Positions 17,241-26,107 of a stretch of DNA of 64,000 bases are shown here, in pieces; positions within the stretch are counted from its first letter, which is position 1; each line of letters begins with the position of its first letter. The DNA comes from F-183 sp964627455 (lineage in GTDB: Bacteria > Acidobacteriota > Terriglobia > Bryobacterales > Bryobacteraceae). The translations under genes were made by a program, and so were the position numbers. The stretch is from the NCBI GenBank assembly GCA_964627455.1, contig CAZVKC010000018.1, forward strand, positions 42,908-106,907. The letters run 5' to 3'. A model generated the notes under the pieces. It saw only the letters and a list, made by a program, of their open reading frames with translations. It ran no database searches and was not told the DNA's origin.

Positions 17241-17823
17241 GAAAGCGCGGATCCGCCTTTGCTTCGCGGATCTGCAGAATATGCCGCTGCGAGTGGCTGC
17301 TGATCATGAGCACCCACTGGTAGACGTCCATCTGACTGTCGAGAAACCGCCGCCCGCGCAGATCCTCTTGCGTGCCGGCGACGAACTTCTTCATCTCGAC
17401 GCGCAGTTTTTTGAAGTCGGCTAATGCGGCGGCCATGGTCTTGTACTCGCCCTTCGGCGTACGCGCATCGGCTGTGCGATTGCGTTGCGTGCGGTCGATG
17501 CCGTACCACATGACGCCCACGTCGGTCGCCTTGGGTTTGAAGCCCTCTTCGACAGGCTTCGCCATTGAATCCTGCACCTGCTTCCAATACTGCGGTTCCG
17601 CGATGGCGAGGTGCGCGACCACTTCCGTGATGCTCCACTTGTCGTCGCCGGCGCGCCAGTTGAGTTGCGCATCGGTGAGTCCCGCGACTTCGCTGTCGAG
17701 CCAGGACTCGGTCATTTTGAAGTGTTCTGCGAGGCGTTCGCGCTCGAGCGCCGTCATGGGCGCGGCCGCGGACGTGAACGCGAGGAACGTCAGGAAAAGA
17801 GCAACCCTGAAAAGGATGATCAT
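17230..17823 (-). CDS. Secreted DinB-family protein
   Basis: 197 residues from ATG 17823; the longer frame upstream adds 12 residues before a good signal peptide (MIILFRVALFLTFLAFTSAAA). The mature part is a DinB four-helix bundle: TDAQLNWRAGDDKWSITEVVAHLAIAE and MISSHSQRHILQIREAKAD hold the histidines expected for metal binding. Such proteins are putative thiol- or metal-dependent transferases. An exported DinB is common in this phylum as far as I know; the role is unknown. Confidence 0.8.
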   Translation of the reverse strand: MIILFRVALFLTFLAFTSAAAPMTALERERLAEHFKMTESWLDSEVAGLTDAQLNWRAGDDKWSITEVVAHLAIAEPQYWKQVQDSMAKPVEEGFKPKATDVGVMWYGIDRTQRNRTADARTPKGEYKTMAAALADFKKLRVEMKKFVAGTQEDLRGRRFLDSQMDVYQWVLMISSHSQRHILQIREAKADPRFPKQ

Positions 17824-17925
17824 GTGATCAGTGTGGGGCAAGAGCGCCCGCGCAGCCAACCGCGTTGACCCCGCTGGATCACCTGTTCATCCCGAATCGG
17901 CCGCCCACCCCTACAATGGGATTTC

Positions 17926-18375
17926 ATGAGCAGCGTCAACAACGATACGGGGATCGTTCTGGCCGCACACAGCGCACCATTCATCGGCTTTGTGGTTTGG
18001 TTGACGCCGTTCAGTCTGACCGCAAGCGTGTCGGGCTGGGACTTCCCGAAGTACTTCATGCTCGGAGGTTATATGGCAGCGGCCGGACTCGTGATCCCGC
18101 TCTTTTTGTGGTTCACCCATGCAGCGGCTCGCGCCGAGTTGCGGCGAACGATGAAGTTTCAAGGGACGCTTCTGGCAGGAGCCTTGCTGTTGTTTGCCGG
18201 CGCGCATGTCGCCGGAGCGTTTGCTGGCCATCCAAATCCGAACCCGCCTTCGTTACTGACGACGGCCATGACTATGCTCTTTGTCGTTGCGGGGGTTCTG
18301 CTGCCGGTGGTGGAAATCGGCTGGATGTTGAGCGGGATCCTCAGAGTTCTCCAAGGATCCCGCGTCGCAGACTAA
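17926..18375 (+). CDS. Membrane protein of unknown function
   Basis: 149 residues with four hydrophobic spans: HSAPFIGFVVWLTPFSL, YFMLGGYMAAAGLVIPLFLWF, GTLLAGALLLFAGAHVAGAFAG and TTAMTMLFVVAGVLLPVVEI. A short basic loop lies between spans 2 and 3. No family is recognised and no catalytic motif is seen. Its end overlaps the stop of the convergent typA gene by four bases. Confidence 0.6.
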   Translation: MSSVNNDTGIVLAAHSAPFIGFVVWLTPFSLTASVSGWDFPKYFMLGGYMAAAGLVIPLFLWFTHAAARAELRRTMKFQGTLLAGALLLFAGAHVAGAFAGHPNPNPPSLLTTAMTMLFVVAGVLLPVVEIGWMLSGILRVLQGSRVAD

Positions 18376-20171
18376 CGCTGGTTCGCCTTGAGGATCTTCT
18401 TGCGAAGGCGAATGGACTTCGGCGTCACCTCGACGAACTCGTCGTCGCGGATGAACTCGAGCGCCTGCTCGAGGTTCAACAGCTTCGGCGGCACCAGGCG
18501 AATCGCTTCGTCCGAAGTCGACGCACGCATGTTCGTCAGCTTCTTTTCCTTGACAATATTGACATTGAGATCGGCGTCACGCGCGTTCTCACCGACGATC
18601 ATCCCTTCGTACACATCGGTGCCCGGCGCCACGAACATCTCGCCACGCTCCTGCAAATTGTAGAGCGCGTACGAGGTCGCGACACCCGAGCGGTCCGCCA
18701 CCAGCGAACCCGTCGGACGCGAGATGATGTCGCCCTGCCATTCCATGTAGCCATGGAACAGAGAGTTCATGATCGCGGTGCCCTTGGTGTCGGTGAGCAT
18801 TTCGTTGCGCAAGCCGATGAGTCCGCGGGAAGGAATGATGAACTCGAGACGCACACGGCCCGAACCGTTGTTGATCATCTTTTCCATGCGGCCCTTGCGC
18901 GCGCCGAGTTTTTCGATGACGACACCGACGAAGGTTTCCGGGCAGTCGATCACGAGCAGTTCAACCGGTTCGTGGACCTTGCCGTCGACTTCCTTCGTGA
19001 TGATCTCCGGCTTGCCGACCATCAACTCGAAACCTTCGCGGCGCATCATTTCGATGAGGATCGCGAGTTGCAGTTCGCCGCGGCCCATCACCTTGAACGC
19101 GTCCGGACCACCGGCTTCTTCCACCTTGATCGCCACGTTGGTCAGCAGTTCCTTGTCGAGGCGGTCGCGGAGGTTGCGAGAAGTCACATACTGCCCTTCG
19201 CGTCCGGCGAACGGCGACGTGTTGATGGTGAACGTCATCGCGATCGTCGGTTCGTCGATCTGAATGCGAGCCAGCGGTAGCGGCGTTTCGGCCGAGGTCA
19301 CCGTGTCTCCGATCGTGATGCCTTCGACGCCTGCGATGGCGAGCATGTCGCCCGGCAAGCCGACGGTCTCATCGACGCGCTTCAAGCCTTCGAACGAATA
19401 CAGCTTGGTGATCCTGGTCTTGTGCAGCGTGCCGTCGAGTTTCGCGATCGAGACTTCATCGTTGTGGCGCAGCGTGCCCTGGAAGACGCGGCCGATGGCG
19501 AGCCTCCCAAGGTACTCGCTGTAGTCGAGGTTCGCGACCAGCAACTGCAGCGTCGCATTTGGATCGCCCTGCGGCGGAGGGATGTTCTCGAGAATCGTTT
19601 CGAACAGCGGACGCAGGTCGGTGGCTTCGTCTTCCATCTTCAACTTCGCGACGCCGGCCTTGCCGTTCGCGTAGATGATGGGGAAATCGAGTTGCTCTTC
19701 GGTGGCGCCGAGGTCGATGAACAGGTCGTAGACTTCGTTGAGAACTTCCTGCGGACGCGCGTCCTGGCGGTCAATCTTGTTGATGACGACGATCGGCGAG
19801 AGATGCGCTTCAAGCGCTTTCATCAGCACGTAGCGGGTCTGCGGCAGCGGACCTTCGGACGCATCGACGAGCAGCATCACGCCGTCGACGATCTTCAATG
19901 CGCGTTCGACTTCGCCGCCGAAATCGCTGTGGCCCGGCGTGTCGACGATGTTGATCTTGGATCCCTTGTAGTGAAGTCCAGTGATTTTGGCGAGAATCGT
20001 GATGCCGCGTTCGCGCTCGAGTTCGTTCGAGTCCATCACGCGGTCGGCGACCGCTTCGTTCTCCCTGAAAATTCCGCTTTGCTTGAGCATCGCGTCGACG
20101 AGAGTGGTCTTGCCATGGTCTACGTGCGCAATGATAGCGATGTTACGAGTGTGTGACTGCTCAGATTGCAT
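18372..20171 (-). CDS. typA: Translational GTPase TypA/BipA
   Basis: 599 residues, the usual length. G1 is IAHVDHGKTTLVDAML, G2 ERERGITILAK, G3 DTPGHSDFGGEVER, G4 NKIDR, all as in BipA. The EF-G-like domains and the C-terminal BipA-specific domain follow (GRGELQLAILIEMMRREGFE, then PSRGLIGLRNEML). It binds the ribosome and supports stress and low-temperature assembly of the 50S subunit. The precorrin-2 dehydrogenase-like gene lies 32 bases upstream on the same strand. Confidence 0.96.
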   Translation of the reverse strand: MQSEQSHTRNIAIIAHVDHGKTTLVDAMLKQSGIFRENEAVADRVMDSNELERERGITILAKITGLHYKGSKINIVDTPGHSDFGGEVERALKIVDGVMLLVDASEGPLPQTRYVLMKALEAHLSPIVVINKIDRQDARPQEVLNEVYDLFIDLGATEEQLDFPIIYANGKAGVAKLKMEDEATDLRPLFETILENIPPPQGDPNATLQLLVANLDYSEYLGRLAIGRVFQGTLRHNDEVSIAKLDGTLHKTRITKLYSFEGLKRVDETVGLPGDMLAIAGVEGITIGDTVTSAETPLPLARIQIDEPTIAMTFTINTSPFAGREGQYVTSRNLRDRLDKELLTNVAIKVEEAGGPDAFKVMGRGELQLAILIEMMRREGFELMVGKPEIITKEVDGKVHEPVELLVIDCPETFVGVVIEKLGARKGRMEKMINNGSGRVRLEFIIPSRGLIGLRNEMLTDTKGTAIMNSLFHGYMEWQGDIISRPTGSLVADRSGVATSYALYNLQERGEMFVAPGTDVYEGMIVGENARDADLNVNIVKEKKLTNMRASTSDEAIRLVPPKLLNLEQALEFIRDDEFVEVTPKSIRLRKKILKANQR

Positions 20172-20203
20172 TTTGTGGAGGGGGTAAACTCCATGGTCGC
20201 ATG

Positions 20204-20650
20204 TCAGGGCATGATTTCGCTGAGAAACTCGCGGATGCGGTCGCGGATCATCGCGGCTCGTCCTGGCTGCGTGCCGCCGGTGGAGACTGCAATTTGCAGG
20301 TCAGCATGCAGCAGGCGCGCGGGCACGATGAAGTCGCACTCACCCGGCGCGTCCGCGACATTCACCGGGATCCCGCGGCGCTGCGCTTCCTCCCGAATCG
20401 CCGCATTGATCGCGCGATTGTTGGTCGCGGCGTAGGCGAGAAAGGCGCCATGCAGATCGCCGTCCGCGTAATCCCGCTGCAGCCATGCAACCCCCGCAGG
20501 AACGGCCTCTGCGGCCACCGGAGAGATGAGGGTCACATGTGCGCCGGCCTCCACCAGCGCGCGTGTTTTTCGAAGGCCAACTTTGCCCGCGCCGATCACG
20601 ACTACCGGACGGCCCGTCAAATCGAGGAAAATTGGATAGTAGACCTTCAC
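20204..20650 (-). CDS. Precorrin-2 dehydrogenase/sirohydrochlorin ferrochelatase-like (CysG N-terminal/Met8 type)
   Basis: 148 residues from GTG 20650. It matches the NAD-dependent domain of siroheme synthase: YYPIFLDLTGRPVVVIGAGKVGLRKTRALVEAGA, ATNNRAINAAI, and NVADAPGECDFIVPA, where the Asp is the proposed catalytic residue. It should oxidise precorrin-2 to sirohydrochlorin on the way to siroheme. I chose the GTG because family members begin with the YPIFLDL strand; a longer frame would run into the divergent der gene. With this choice only one base separates the two start codons. No uroporphyrinogen methyltransferase is nearby. Confidence 0.82.
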   Translation of the reverse strand: MKVYYPIFLDLTGRPVVVIGAGKVGLRKTRALVEAGAHVTLISPVAAEAVPAGVAWLQRDYADGDLHGAFLAYAATNNRAINAAIREEAQRRGIPVNVADAPGECDFIVPARLLHADLQIAVSTGGTQPGRAAMIRDRIREFLSEIMP

Positions 20651-20651
20651 A

Positions 20652-21950
20652 ATGAATACTGTACCTACGGTCGTCATCGTCGGGCGGCCGAACGTCGGCA
20701 AGTCCACTCTGTTTAACGCAATTCACGGGCAGCGCCGATCCATCGTCGGAGACGAACCCGGCATCACGCGCGACCGCATCCGCGGCGAATGCTCGTTCCG
20801 CGGACGCCCGTTCACTCTCGTGGACACCGGCGGCATCATCCCCGACGACGCCGAATTGATCCCGCGCGAAATCCTGCGGCAGGCCAAGGCCGCGCTCGAA
20901 GACGCCGCGCAAATTATCTTCCTCATTGACGGCCGCACCGAAATCACGGCCGCCGATCAGGACCTCGCCAAGATGCTGCGGCGTCTCGGCAAGCCCGTCA
21001 CGCTGGCGGTCAACAAGATCGACGCGGACTCTCGAAAAGACCTCGTCCTCGGCTTTCACTCGCTCGGATTCAAAGACCTGTACCCTGTTTCCGCTGAACA
21101 TAAGCTCGGCGTCGAAGATCTGCTCGAGCACATCACGCGCGACTTTCCGCATGCCGCCGACGAAGAGCCGAAACCGGAAACGGCCGCGGAACCCGGTATC
21201 CGCATCGCGATCATCGGCCGTCCCAACGTTGGTAAATCGACTTTACTCAATGCGCTCACCGGCACCGATCGCGCGATTGTCTCTCCGATCGCGGGCACCA
21301 CGCGCGATGCGGTGGACGAGACCATCGAAATCAAGGGCGTGCCTTATACATTCGTCGACACGGCCGGCATCCGCCGCAAGGGCAAGACCACCGAGATGGC
21401 GGAAAAGCTCAGCGTCGTGATGGCGCGCCGGCACATCCGTTTGTCGAACGTCTGCCTCGTCGTGCTCGATGCGACCGAAGGCGTTGTGGGTTCGGACGCA
21501 ACCATCGCCGGTTATGCGCATGAAGAAGGACGCGCCGTCGTGCTCGTGGTCAACAAGTGGGACATCGCGACGGACAAGCAGAAGAAGGTGTTCACGGATC
21601 AGGTTCGCGACCAGTTGAAGTTCCTCGACTATGCCTCGATCGCGCACGTGTCGGCCAAGCACGGCAAGGGCGTGAAGTCGATCCTGATGATGATCCGAAA
21701 GGCGTACGAAGGCGCTTCGAAACGCGTGACAACGGGCGAATTGAACCGCTTCGTCGAGCGCATCAACTTCGACGAAAATCTGAAGATCTTCTACATGACG
21801 CAGGCGGACGTGCGGCCTCCGACGTTCACGATCTTCACGAATCGCGGCGCGGACCTGCACTTCTCCTTCCAGCGGTTCCTCATGAACCGTCTGCGCAAGG
21901 AGTTCGGCTTCTACGGCACGCCGATCATCATCAAAGCGCGCCGGCGCTAG
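20652..21950 (+). CDS. der: Ribosome-assembly GTPase Der (EngA)
   Basis: 432 residues with two tandem G domains. The first has GRPNVGKSTLFNAI, DTGG and NKID; the second GRPNVGKSTLLNAL, DTAGIRRKGK and NKWD. A KH-like C-terminal domain follows (LKIFYMTQADVRPPTFTIF and FLMNRLRKEFGFYGTPI). Essential for 50S subunit maturation. It ends directly against the stop of the convergent beta-lactamase-family gene, with no intervening base. Confidence 0.97.
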   Translation: MNTVPTVVIVGRPNVGKSTLFNAIHGQRRSIVGDEPGITRDRIRGECSFRGRPFTLVDTGGIIPDDAELIPREILRQAKAALEDAAQIIFLIDGRTEITAADQDLAKMLRRLGKPVTLAVNKIDADSRKDLVLGFHSLGFKDLYPVSAEHKLGVEDLLEHITRDFPHAADEEPKPETAAEPGIRIAIIGRPNVGKSTLLNALTGTDRAIVSPIAGTTRDAVDETIEIKGVPYTFVDTAGIRRKGKTTEMAEKLSVVMARRHIRLSNVCLVVLDATEGVVGSDATIAGYAHEEGRAVVLVVNKWDIATDKQKKVFTDQVRDQLKFLDYASIAHVSAKHGKGVKSILMMIRKAYEGASKRVTTGELNRFVERINFDENLKIFYMTQADVRPPTFTIFTNRGADLHFSFQRFLMNRLRKEFGFYGTPIIIKARRR

Positions 21951-23246
21951 TTAATTCTTCATCAGGAATTTCGCAATCGCATGAAACGCGGGTAGCGTGG
22001 TGTAGTCGAGACTCACCGCGTTGCCCGCAATCGGATGCGAGGCGAATCGCGCGATCACCACCTCCGCTTTCGGATCCACATAAATCGCCTGCCCGTAGAT
22101 GCCGCGAGCCATGATTGCGCCGTGCTCGTTGTGCGACACCCACCACATGTTGCGATAGCTCCAGCCGGGCAGCGTCTTGTATCCGGCGCTTGCGAAGTGT
22201 TCCTTGCTCGCGCCGCGATGAATGTCCTCGACGACAGCCGCCGGCACGATCTGCCGCCCGTTGTACCTGCCCTTCAGCCGGATCATCTCGCCGAATCGTG
22301 CGAGGTCCCGTAGCGCGCAGTTGAACCCGCCGCCGGCAAACGGGATCCCGGCGGGGTCCACGGAAATGTACGCGCTCTGCTCCACGCCCAACTGGTTCCA
22401 GAACTGTTCCTGCATCAAATCCGCGAGCGACTTGCCCGTCACGCGAGACATCACCCACGCCAGCAGATCGGTATTCACGGTCTTGTACGCGAACCGCTCG
22501 CCATGCGGATATTCCTTGCGCAACGTCTTGATGTACTCGTAACCATTCTGCGGACCCGCGTATCCCGGCGGCCGCGGCAGCAGGTTGTTGGCGCGGCTGA
22601 AGTCCCAGATAGCAGCATTCGGATCCGCATAGTTCTCCGAGAACAGGACGCCCGACGTCATGTCCAGCAAATGCCGCACGGTCGCGTCGCCGAAGCCGGA
22701 ATCCTTCACCTCGGGCACGTACTTGGTCACCAGCGCATTCGCATCCAGTTTCCCTTCGTGCACGAGCGTCGCCGCGAGTGTCGCCACAAGCGACTTCGTC
22801 ACCGAAAACGCGATGTGCTGCCCCTCGGGCTTCAACACGCCGAAGTACTTCTCGTACACGATGCGCCCTTTATGCAGCACCACGATGCCGTCGGTGTAGT
22901 TGGCGTCCAGCGACTGCGCCCACGTCATGCGCTGGCCCGATGCTCCGATCGGATCGAACGTCACGCCATCGATCTGCGACATCCGTTCCAGAGCGCGGGG
23001 CAGCGCCGACACCGGCCCGGAACCCTTGGCGATGATCCGGTTCGGCACAAGCTGCCCGTAGTTCGAGAACGCCCATCGCGTCTTCGGGAACTCGCGAAAG
23101 CTGCCGTCTGCAAACTGAATGATCTTGTCCCGCGCAGGCGGGAACCCTTGCATCCAGCCCATTCGCGCGGGATCGCTGGCCTTCGCGTCCAACGCATGGG
23201 GCGGCGCAGCCTGCGCCAGCAAAAGCAAGACAGGGCAAAGCAACAT
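21951..23246 (-). CDS. Secreted serine hydrolase, beta-lactamase (class C)/6-aminohexanoate-dimer-hydrolase family
   Basis: 431 residues with a signal peptide (MLLCPVLLLLAQAAP). The catalytic SxxK is Ser148-Val-Thr-Lys151 in AFSVTKSLVAT. The tyrosine motif is FAYKTVNTDLLAWV, the DIWxF-like region is AAIWDFSRAN, and a third motif GIYGQAIYVDP lies near the C-terminus. This pattern fits NylB-type and esterase members better than true beta-lactamases. Likely periplasmic; the substrate may be an ester, amide or D-amino-acid peptide. Confidence 0.85.
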   Translation of the reverse strand: MLLCPVLLLLAQAAPPHALDAKASDPARMGWMQGFPPARDKIIQFADGSFREFPKTRWAFSNYGQLVPNRIIAKGSGPVSALPRALERMSQIDGVTFDPIGASGQRMTWAQSLDANYTDGIVVLHKGRIVYEKYFGVLKPEGQHIAFSVTKSLVATLAATLVHEGKLDANALVTKYVPEVKDSGFGDATVRHLLDMTSGVLFSENYADPNAAIWDFSRANNLLPRPPGYAGPQNGYEYIKTLRKEYPHGERFAYKTVNTDLLAWVMSRVTGKSLADLMQEQFWNQLGVEQSAYISVDPAGIPFAGGGFNCALRDLARFGEMIRLKGRYNGRQIVPAAVVEDIHRGASKEHFASAGYKTLPGWSYRNMWWVSHNEHGAIMARGIYGQAIYVDPKAEVVIARFASHPIAGNAVSLDYTTLPAFHAIAKFLMKN

Positions 23247-23253
23247 CAGAGAA

Positions 23254-24030
23254 TCATGATAGACGAAACAGCAACAGGTCGAGACTGAACGTCACCGCCA
23301 TTGGGCGCACGGGCTCAGGTCGCATCGGCCGGTAAATCGAATGCAGGACGTCGTCGACCAAACCCGCATCGAGGTCCGCCGTCGTCGTCACGCGCCGTTG
23401 GTCGACCAACCGAAAACCACCGAACTCAGCAACCGTGCGTTCCACGCGATCCTCACGCCCCTTGCCACGCAACTCGATCAAATCATCAGGCGCGGGCAGC
23501 GCGATCAACAAGCGTCCCTGCGCGGGATCCAACACTCGCCGGAACTCCGGCGCATTCATCCGCGCGGTGATCGACAGCACCAGCGTAAACGCGCGATCGG
23601 CAAACGGCAGGAACCGGTCCGCATTCACAACCGCCCACTGACAAGCCGGATACCGCCGCGCCGCCGTATCAATCGCAGGAATTGAGATATCGATGCCGCA
23701 GGCGGCCCGCGGCTGGGCCGACGCAGCCAGCGATCCCAAATAGAAGCCCTCACCACAGCCGGCATCCAGGACCGTGTCTGTCGCCCCCAAGCCCGCCATC
23801 TCGCGAAGACCCTCATACAAAGGACGCGTCACACCGCGATCATGCAGGCGCCGCCGCCCGGCAACGGCTTCCGGCGTATCACCGGGATGCCGCGACTTCC
23901 GATCCTGCGGCTGCAGCAAGTTCACATACCCACTGCGTGCGATGTCGAACGAGTGGCCGCGCACACAGCGATACTGGCGGTCCTGGCGTTCGAGAGGCGC
24001 ATGACACTCCCGAACCGTACAAAGAAACAT
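23254..24030 (-). CDS. RlmA-like 23S rRNA (guanine-N1)-methyltransferase family protein
   Basis: 258 residues from ATG 24030; a longer open frame adds 44 unrelated residues. The N-terminus has an RlmA-type zinc finger (cysteines in FLCTVRECHAPL and YRCVRGHSFD) followed by ARSGYVNLLQPQ, RHPGDTPEAVAGRRRLHDRG, a hallmark of RlmA. The SAM motif is VLDAGCGEGFYLGSL. RlmA methylates G745 (or G748) in helix 35 of 23S rRNA. The sequence is somewhat divergent, so the exact base is uncertain. Seven bases separate its end from the start of the beta-lactamase-family gene downstream. Confidence 0.82.
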   Translation of the reverse strand: MFLCTVRECHAPLERQDRQYRCVRGHSFDIARSGYVNLLQPQDRKSRHPGDTPEAVAGRRRLHDRGVTRPLYEGLREMAGLGATDTVLDAGCGEGFYLGSLAASAQPRAACGIDISIPAIDTAARRYPACQWAVVNADRFLPFADRAFTLVLSITARMNAPEFRRVLDPAQGRLLIALPAPDDLIELRGKGREDRVERTVAEFGGFRLVDQRRVTTTADLDAGLVDDVLHSIYRPMRPEPVRPMAVTFSLDLLLFRLS

Positions 24031-24100
24031 TCGCCTTCGAGTGTAGCGGAAATGATCGGATTTCCCCCGCGATTCCGCCTGGATAGTCGAGAACGAGAAT

Positions 24101-24631
24101 ATGATGAACCTTCTGATCGCCAACCTGCTGCTGCTCAGCGTGGACCCAACGCCAACCAGCACCGTCGTCCCGCAGTTTTACGCCGCATACCAGAAGCTCC
24201 ATTTTTCCGGCTTGCCGAACTCGAAACAACTGCTGGCGCTCTCACCGTATCTGTCGCCCCGCCTGCATGAGCTATTAAGGCGGGCGCAAGCTGAACAGGC
24301 GAAGTGCATCCGCAAGAACCCCGACGATAAAGGACCCTGGGTCGAAGGCGATCTCTTCAGCAGCAACTTCGAAGGCGTCACGCGCGTCGTGCTCGTCTCT
24401 TCCGACGGCAAGACGAACAGCGACGTGCTTCGCCAGCAGCTTCACGTCTCGTTCGAATACGTCGAAAACGGCCAGAAAGTGGCCTGGAGTGACGATCTCG
24501 TGCTGACCCGCGCGTCGGCCACCGCTGCGTGGTTGATCGACGACGTCCTGTATCGCGGCGGCCAGCAGTTCGGCAGTGGTTTCGGATCCAGTCTTCGCCG
24601 CTCGCTCTCCGAACCCGGCTGCCCGAACTAA
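24101..24631 (+). CDS. Secreted DUF3828-like protein
   Basis: 176 residues with a short N-terminal hydrophobic signal (MMNLLIANLLLLSV). The body fits the DUF3828-like pattern: VPQFYAAYQKL, LSPYLSPRLHELLRRAQ and a final strand WLIDDVLYRGG. Function unknown; this fold often acts as an uncharacterised periplasmic domain or immunity-like protein. A PQQ-type propeller gene begins 24 bases after its stop. Confidence 0.55.
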   Translation: MMNLLIANLLLLSVDPTPTSTVVPQFYAAYQKLHFSGLPNSKQLLALSPYLSPRLHELLRRAQAEQAKCIRKNPDDKGPWVEGDLFSSNFEGVTRVVLVSSDGKTNSDVLRQQLHVSFEYVENGQKVAWSDDLVLTRASATAAWLIDDVLYRGGQQFGSGFGSSLRRSLSEPGCPN

Positions 24632-24655
24632 CGAAACGCGATACCATCAAGAGCC

Positions 24656-26053
24656 ATGCGGCGGCTTTCGACCCTACTCGCACTGGCAACGCTGACAACA
24701 GCCTTCGCGGCCGATTGGGATCGCTTTCGTGGACCCAACGGATCCGGCGTCATCGAAGCTGCGGGACTCCCAACTGAGTTCGGACCCAACAAGAACGTTG
24801 CCTGGAAATCCACGGTCCCGTTTGGCCGGTCCTCACCAGTCGCCGCCAATGGTCGCATCTTTCTGACCGCTGTCGACAACAACAAACTCGTGACGCTTGC
24901 CCTGGACGCCAATACCGGCAAGACCATCTGGCGCAAGGAACTCGATCGCGCCCACGCCCACAAGACTTACAAGGCCAACGATCCGGCCTCGTCCACGCCC
25001 GCCGTCGACGACCACGGCGTCTATGTCTTCTTCGCCGACTTCGGACTCGTCTCCTACTCGCCAGCCGACGGCAAAGAACGCTGGAAACTTCCGCTCGGCC
25101 CTTTCGACAGTTTTTATGGCATGGCCGCTTCGCCCATCGTCGCGAACGGCATGGTGATCCTGCTTTGCGATCAGGCCCGTGGATCCTACCTTCTCGCCGT
25201 CGATCGCGACAACGGCCGCCAGCGCTGGAAGACCGAGCGCAAGCAGCATCTCGATAGCTGGTCCGTGCCCATCGTGCACAACGGCCGCATCCTCACCTTC
25301 GGCAGCACGCGCGTCGACAGCTATCAACTGGCGACCGGAGAGAGCCAGTGGTGGATCCCCATTGCATCGAACGGCGGCATGGGCAATCCAGTCATCTACA
25401 AAGACACGCTCATCCTCACAGCGCAGGGGTCCGATCAGCCGATGGTTCCGGCCTTTGCGACGGCTCTCGAACAATTCGACAAGAATCGCGACGGCAAACT
25501 TTCAGAAGCCGAGTTCGCCGAGGACAAGGAATTCGGCGAGCACTTCAACTGGGTCGACACCAACAAAGACGGGCAGATCGACGCGAAGGAATGGGAGTTC
25601 GTGCGCTCGTACGGCACCGGCGACTGGGGCGTGCTGTCGATCCCGCTCGACAACCACAAAGGCCCCGTCGACGCGTCGGCGATTCGCTGGCGATACAAGC
25701 GCGGCGTGCCGTACATCCCTTCGCCGCTGCTCTACGACGGCGTCTTCTTCATGGTTCGCACCGGCGGCATCGTCACCAGCCTCAATCCCGCAACCGGCGC
25801 GGTGATCAGGCAGGGCCGCAGCGGCGACAAGGCCGGCGGCGAATACTGGGCATCTCCCATCGGCGCCGACGGCAGGATCTTCGTCCTCAGCGGAGAAGGC
25901 AAACTCGCGGTCCTCAAGCCCGGCGGTGGCGAATGGGAATCCCTCGCGGTTAACGACCTCGGCGAAGACTGCTACGCCACGCCCGCCGTTGCGGGGAACA
26001 AGCTCATCGTGAGGACCGCCGCCGCCGTTTACGCCTTCGCCTCTCAACGCTAG
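24656..26053 (+). CDS. Secreted PQQ-type beta-propeller protein with an EF-hand pair
   Basis: 465 residues with a signal peptide (MRRLSTLLALATLTTAFA). The blade motifs are of PQQ/WD-like propellers (WDRFRGPNGSGVI, NTGKTIWRKELD, DGKERWKLPLGPF, ATGESQWWIP). Between blades, about residues 265-315, there are two calcium-binding loops: DKNRDGKLSEAE and DTNKDGQIDAKE, both with the D-x-D/N-x-D/G-x pattern of EF-hands. The protein is probably periplasmic and calcium-stabilised. No PQQ dehydrogenase cytochrome partner is present. Function unknown; binding or scaffolding is likely. Confidence 0.82.
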   Translation: MRRLSTLLALATLTTAFAADWDRFRGPNGSGVIEAAGLPTEFGPNKNVAWKSTVPFGRSSPVAANGRIFLTAVDNNKLVTLALDANTGKTIWRKELDRAHAHKTYKANDPASSTPAVDDHGVYVFFADFGLVSYSPADGKERWKLPLGPFDSFYGMAASPIVANGMVILLCDQARGSYLLAVDRDNGRQRWKTERKQHLDSWSVPIVHNGRILTFGSTRVDSYQLATGESQWWIPIASNGGMGNPVIYKDTLILTAQGSDQPMVPAFATALEQFDKNRDGKLSEAEFAEDKEFGEHFNWVDTNKDGQIDAKEWEFVRSYGTGDWGVLSIPLDNHKGPVDASAIRWRYKRGVPYIPSPLLYDGVFFMVRTGGIVTSLNPATGAVIRQGRSGDKAGGEYWASPIGADGRIFVLSGEGKLAVLKPGGGEWESLAVNDLGEDCYATPAVAGNKLIVRTAAAVYAFASQR

Positions 26054-26107
26054 CTGCGGCCGCACCCGCTCGCGCCCGGTCCGGCGTTCTTATATGATCT
26101 GGCCAAT

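Noticed and set aside
17865..19280. 471-residue forward open frame over typA
   Set aside because: Composition of a reverse-strand shadow; typA motifs are unambiguous.
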